From contig JAFWKS010000023.1 of assembly GCA_017511325.1 (NCBI GenBank), positions 1 through 9,434 on the forward strand: a stretch of DNA of 9,434 nucleotides, written 5' to 3'. A program made the position numbers and the translations under genes. The DNA comes from Erysipelotrichaceae bacterium (lineage in GTDB: Bacteria > Bacillota_I > Bacilli_A > Erysipelotrichales > Erysipelotrichaceae). The notes beneath the pieces are model-generated. The model did not search any database. It saw nothing but the letters and a program-made list of their open reading frames with translations, and was not told where the DNA came from. Positions 6,923-9,434 of the stretch are shown piece after piece; within the stretch, counting starts at the first letter, position 1, and each line of letters begins with the position of its first letter.

Positions 6923-7291
6923 ATGATGGAATTGGAATTTACGATTGTTTGTCTGGATGGCAGATACTGTTTTTCATGTAAAACAGGTGAATGCTTAAAC
7001 TATGAAACGGATACGGATATAAACGGACTGGAGTGTATCCAGGGACAGCTTGATGAAGAAAAAACGACCGAATTCATGAAGCTCATCAATGAAGCAGGAA
7101 TAGAAAGATGGGACAAGGAATACGGCGGTGAACATCTGATCCAGGACGGCATCGAATGGAACCTCAAGTATATAAGTGACGAGAAAGAATATTATAGCTG
7201 CGGCAAGGAAAGCTTTGAACCGTATCGTTTTGAATACCTGCTTAAAGCGATAAAACTCTGCGACAGGCAGCTTGAATATTTCGGATGGTGA
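6923..7291 (+). CDS. Small acidic hypothetical protein, co-transcribed with rho
   Basis: I do not recognise this 122-residue protein. It is soluble, acidic and without a signal peptide or membrane segment. Seven cysteines are present (10, 16, 19, 24, 38, 93, 113); the first group spells YCFSCKTGEC, a C-x2-C-x4-C spacing, with no matching second half to make a convincing zinc finger. The C-terminal half carries GIERWDKEYGGE (59-70), then DGIEWNLKYI (75-84), then an SCGKESFEPYRFEYLLKAI stretch (92-110). This W..Y / DG..W.L / G...P..F..L layout is one I associate with several Firmicute domains of unknown function. AAAGGA at 6911-6916 serves the tandem ATGATG at 6923-6928; the second ATG is equally possible. 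Its stop ends 2 nt before the favoured rho start, so the two genes should be translated together. Coding is supported by the ribosome site, the codon use and the tight junction. Confidence 0.75.
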   Translation: MMELEFTIVCLDGRYCFSCKTGECLNYETDTDINGLECIQGQLDEEKTTEFMKLINEAGIERWDKEYGGEHLIQDGIEWNLKYISDEKEYYSCGKESFEPYRFEYLLKAIKLCDRQLEYFGW

Positions 7292-7293
7292 TC

Positions 7294-8616
7294 ATGAAAA
7301 AAGAAGAACTGCAGGAATTGAAACTGAATGAACTTAAGCAGCTGGCCAAGGAAAAAGAGCTCAAGGTCACAGGATTAAAAAAAGAAGAACTCATTGAGCT
7401 GCTTTCTGATAAGGAAGAAGTAAAAGAAGAGATCGAAGACGCAAAAGAAGAAAACAGCGAAATCAGGATCATCGGAAAGAAGACTCCTGATCCATCTGCT
7501 CCGATAAGCGGTATACTGACGGTCATGGAAGACGGCTATGGTTTCATCAGAGGGGAAAACTTCGAGACCGGTGATGACAACGTCTTTGTTTCCCCGACTT
7601 TCATCAAGAAGTTCAGGCTGAGGACTGGTGACCATATCATAGGCAAGAAAAGAGAAGCCAAAGATAATGAGAGATACGGCGCTTTGATCTACATCGACAA
7701 GATAAACTATCTTGATACGGACATGATCAGATCCAGAGTGACTTTTGAAGATCTGACTCCTGTCTTTCCTGATGAAAGGGTGAAACTGGAAAGACAGGGC
7801 GAATCGCTGTCGATGAGAGTAGTGGATCTCATCGCCCCAATAGGCAAAGGTCAAAGAGGTCTGATCGTTTCTCCGCCAAAAGCCGGTAAGACGACTATTT
7901 TAAAAGACATTGCCTTATCTATACAAAGGTCATGTCCGAAAGCTCATCTGATCGTTTTATTGATCGATGAAAGACCGGAAGAAGTTACAGACATCAAGGA
8001 AATAGTCAAAGGTGACAGAGTGATGATCGTCTACTCGACTTTTGATGAACAGCCTACCAAGCACAAGTTTGTCTCAGAGATGACGATCGAACACGCGAAG
8101 CGTCTGGTCGAAGCAGGTGAGGACGTATTTATTCTGCTCGATTCGATCACGAGACTTTCAAGAGCCTACAACCTAACCGAAGCTTCCAGCGGCAAGACTC
8201 TATCAGGAGGCCTTGATCCGAATGCTTTGTATATGCCTAAAAGATTCTTCGGAGCTGCCAGAAAGACCAAGGAAAGAGGATCGCTGACTATCCTGGCAAC
8301 GGCACTGGTCGATACGGGTTCCAAGATGGATGATGTCATCTATGAGGAGTTCAAAGGCACCGGCAACATGGAACTGATCCTTTCAAGAAAACTGCAGGAA
8401 AGAAGGCTCTTCCCGGCCATCGATATCGCCAAGTCCGGGACCAGAAGAGAAGATCTTCTTTTAAGCAAAGACGAACAGAACGCCGTAAACATCATCAGAA
8501 GAGATCTGATGAACTATTATCGCGATGATTCGATCGATGGTCTGATCGAACTGTTCATCAGGACCAGAAACAATGATGAACTGGTCCAGCTGATCCTGAA
8601 AAACAAATCAATATAA
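7294..8616 (+). CDS. rho: Transcription termination factor Rho
   Basis: The hexameric RNA-dependent ATPase/helicase that ends transcription at untranslated RNA. 440 residues from ATG 7294. Order of parts: Rho_N SAP-like helices (3-37, [20 protein letters not shown]), an acidic Glu/Lys linker (39-60), the cold-shock-like primary RNA-binding domain (72-140, with GYGFIRG at 81-87 and NVFVSP at 96-101), then the RecA-type ATPase. Walker A is PPKAGKTT (194-201), DERPEEVT (225-232) carries the catalytic Glu, Walker B is [15 protein letters not shown] (278-292), and the Q/R-loop region follows from [20 protein letters not shown] (304-323). A Met codon at 7285 would add three residues (MVI) and overlap the upstream gene; 7294 is preferred because Rho normally starts at the first helix and GGA at 7283-7285 is then suitably spaced. 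The extra gene in front and the absence of rpmE directly behind are the contextual points of note. Confidence 0.98.
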   Translation: MKKEELQELKLNELKQLAKEKELKVTGLKKEELIELLSDKEEVKEEIEDAKEENSEIRIIGKKTPDPSAPISGILTVMEDGYGFIRGENFETGDDNVFVSPTFIKKFRLRTGDHIIGKKREAKDNERYGALIYIDKINYLDTDMIRSRVTFEDLTPVFPDERVKLERQGESLSMRVVDLIAPIGKGQRGLIVSPPKAGKTTILKDIALSIQRSCPKAHLIVLLIDERPEEVTDIKEIVKGDRVMIVYSTFDEQPTKHKFVSEMTIEHAKRLVEAGEDVFILLDSITRLSRAYNLTEASSGKTLSGGLDPNALYMPKRFFGAARKTKERGSLTILATALVDTGSKMDDVIYEEFKGTGNMELILSRKLQERRLFPAIDIAKSGTRREDLLLSKDEQNAVNIIRRDLMNYYRDDSIDGLIELFIRTRNNDELVQLILKNKSI

Positions 8617-8640
8617 AAAGAAACATTTATATAAAGTTAG

Positions 8641-8664
8641 AAAAAACCTCAAATGAGGTTTTTT
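8641..8664. terminator. Bidirectional terminator between rho and the convergent cupin gene
   Basis: The palindrome AAAAAACCTC-AAAT-GAGGTTTTTT lies 24 nt after the rho stop. The A run on one side and the T run on the other let it work as an intrinsic terminator in both directions. The cupin gene's stop codon (TAA, 8665-8663 on the - strand) falls inside its outer edge. Confidence 0.88.
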
Positions 8665-9124
8665 ACTTGGCCAATATCTTTAACAATTCTGGATGAGTTG
8701 ATCTGCCTGTGAGTTCTTCATATGTGCCAAGGACAAATCCTTCATCGCAATAAGCTGGAGCCATACATGTAGAGATAAGAGAATACTCGCCTTTATCTTT
8801 CATGCGGGCTCCCATATATGTTCCGGCCGGGACCACTATCTGCAGTTCTTCACCTTTGTCTATATCCTTGCCCAGATATCTTATCTCATCATGTTCATCA
8901 TAGATAAGATAGATCTCGACACTGATCCCATCATGGAAAAACCAGATCTCATCGCTGTCAAGTTTATGCATGCGTGAAACACTGTCTTCTGTCAGCAGGT
9001 AATAGATCGTACTGTAGATCGATCTTCCATTGATGACTTTGCCATGATGCATCTCTTTAACATATCCGCCTTCCGGAACAAGCGGTACCAGGCCGAGTTT
9101 TTTGATCAGTTCATCTTTAGACAT
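8663..9124 (-). CDS. Cupin protein of the DUF985/Cupin_5 family
   Basis: A 153-residue single-domain beta-barrel cupin. The family pattern is clear: LIKKLGLVPLVPEGGYVKE (5-23), RSIYSTIYYLLTED (34-47), SRMHKLDSDEIWFFHDG (50-66), IRYLGKDIDKGEELQIVVPAG (81-101, read as three parts) and STCMAPAYCDEGFVLGTYEEL (118-138). The candidate metal/ligand residues are His53, Glu59 and His64. Such proteins are mostly uncharacterised; some are annotated as sugar epimerase-like or nucleotide-binding cupins, and I assign no reaction. The start is ATG 9124, supported by GAGGA at 9134-9130 with a 5-nt gap; a TTG at 9136 would only add four residues. The ATG overlaps the end of the upstream dehydrogenase gene by 8 nt, so both are translated from one message. 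Confidence 0.88.
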   Translation of the reverse strand: MSKDELIKKLGLVPLVPEGGYVKEMHHGKVINGRSIYSTIYYLLTEDSVSRMHKLDSDEIWFFHDGISVEIYLIYDEHDEIRYLGKDIDKGEELQIVVPAGTYMGARMKDKGEYSLISTCMAPAYCDEGFVLGTYEELTGRSTHPELLKILAK

Positions 9125-9434
9125 GTTCGTCCTCAACGTGATTATAGAAATACGGTGCCAGACTTACGCCGCAGTCGACAGTGATGATCTGACCGGTGAT
9201 GGCGCTTGAAAGATCACTGGCCAGAAAGATCGCGGTATTGCCGATATCTTCAGGGTAGACCAGCCTTTTCAAAGCACTTCTTTCACAATAGCTTTCTCTC
9301 CAGCCCGGGATGAATCTTTCCTGACCTTCCTTGTAGATCAGACCGGGAGCGATACAGTTGACTCTGATCTTAGGACCAAGTTCATAAGCCAGACACCTGG
9401 TAGCCATTTCGATCGCTGCCTTGGACATTCCGTA
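9117..9434 (-). CDS. Short-chain dehydrogenase/reductase (SDR), C-terminal part, truncated by the window end
   Basis: Only the last 105 residues are present; the N-terminal Rossmann GxxxGxG motif and catalytic Ser lie beyond base 9434. The fragment starts at the active-site Tyr of YxxxK (YGMSK, Tyr codon 9434-9432). It continues with the classical SDR landmarks: LAYELGPKIRVNCIAPGLI, with N-x-x-x-PG after the sixth strand, then YPEDIGNTAIFLASDLSSAI and TGQIITVDCGVSL near the C-terminus. This is the glucose dehydrogenase/3-oxoacyl-ACP reductase type of NAD(P)-dependent oxidoreductase. VDCG replaces the more common VDGG, a tolerated variant. The tail NHVEDEHV is short and acidic. The stop overlaps the cupin start (ATGTCTAA). 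The substrate is unknown. Confidence 0.9.
   Translation of the reverse strand, partial: YGMSKAAIEMATRCLAYELGPKIRVNCIAPGLIYKEGQERFIPGWRESYCERSALKRLVYPEDIGNTAIFLASDLSSAITGQIITVDCGVSLAPYFYNHVEDEHV
9130..9134 (-). promoter_or_regulatory. Ribosome binding site that fixes the cupin start
   Basis: GAGGA on the - strand sits 5 nt before ATG 9124 and inside the 3' end of the SDR gene. It favours the ATG over the TTG at 9136, which would overlap this site, and indicates that the cupin can initiate independently within the dicistronic message. Confidence 0.7.

Noticed and set aside
7375..7854. 159-codon open frame on the - strand inside rho
   Set aside because: Antisense to the conserved Rho RNA-binding and ATPase regions; the Phe-rich end is the complement of the Glu/Lys-rich linker.
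1..9434. Frequent GATC/ATCGAT words as a possible repeat or regulatory array
   Set aside because: They follow from the preferred codons (ATC for Ile, GAT for Asp, GATC-forming codon pairs) inside genes and show no regular spacing.

Overview
The window carries nine genes: seven complete genes on the + strand, then one complete and one truncated gene on the - strand. By eye the base composition is in the mid-40s percent GC, with tight operons, AAAGGA/GGAG-type Shine-Dalgarno sites and compact hairpin-plus-T terminators. This fits a low-to-mid GC Bacillota bacterium. The polyamine-catabolism genes resemble those of lactic acid bacteria and gut Firmicutes. An Erysipelotrichia-like host is a guess I cannot confirm from this sequence alone.

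Region 1 (1-4561) is one operon: an APC-family amino acid/polyamine antiporter, a putrescine carbamoyltransferase (marked by its YGLY loop), a carbamate kinase, and a soluble pyruvoyl decarboxylase of the phosphatidylserine decarboxylase (PSD) superfamily. It ends at a clear terminator. The carbamoyltransferase and kinase turn N-carbamoylputrescine into putrescine, ammonia, CO2 and ATP. In the known agmatine deiminase pathway N-carbamoylputrescine comes from agmatine through AguA, but no agmatine deiminase is visible here; one could lie upstream of base 1. A decarboxylase sits in the operon instead. The most interesting reading is that it makes the substrate directly, for example citrulline to N-carbamoylputrescine plus CO2. 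The four genes would then be a self-contained decarboxylation/phosphorolysis energy pathway with precursor/putrescine exchange. This is a hypothesis.

Region 2 (4639-6818) is a two-gene unit: a cytoplasmic type-B carboxylesterase with a shortened C-terminal half, and a metallo-beta-lactamase-fold hydrolase whose zinc motif reads HGHFEH instead of HxHxDH. A terminator follows.

Region 3 (6819-8664) holds an AT-rich leader with a good -10 box, a small unrecognised 122-residue protein, and the transcription terminator Rho, whose start sits 2 nt after the small gene. A bidirectional terminator lies between rho and the convergent genes.

Region 4 (8663-9434, - strand) is the C-terminal part of a short-chain dehydrogenase/reductase cut off by the window edge, followed with an 8-nt overlap by a DUF985/Cupin_5-type cupin protein. 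No tRNA, rRNA, CRISPR, insertion sequence or phage signature was seen.
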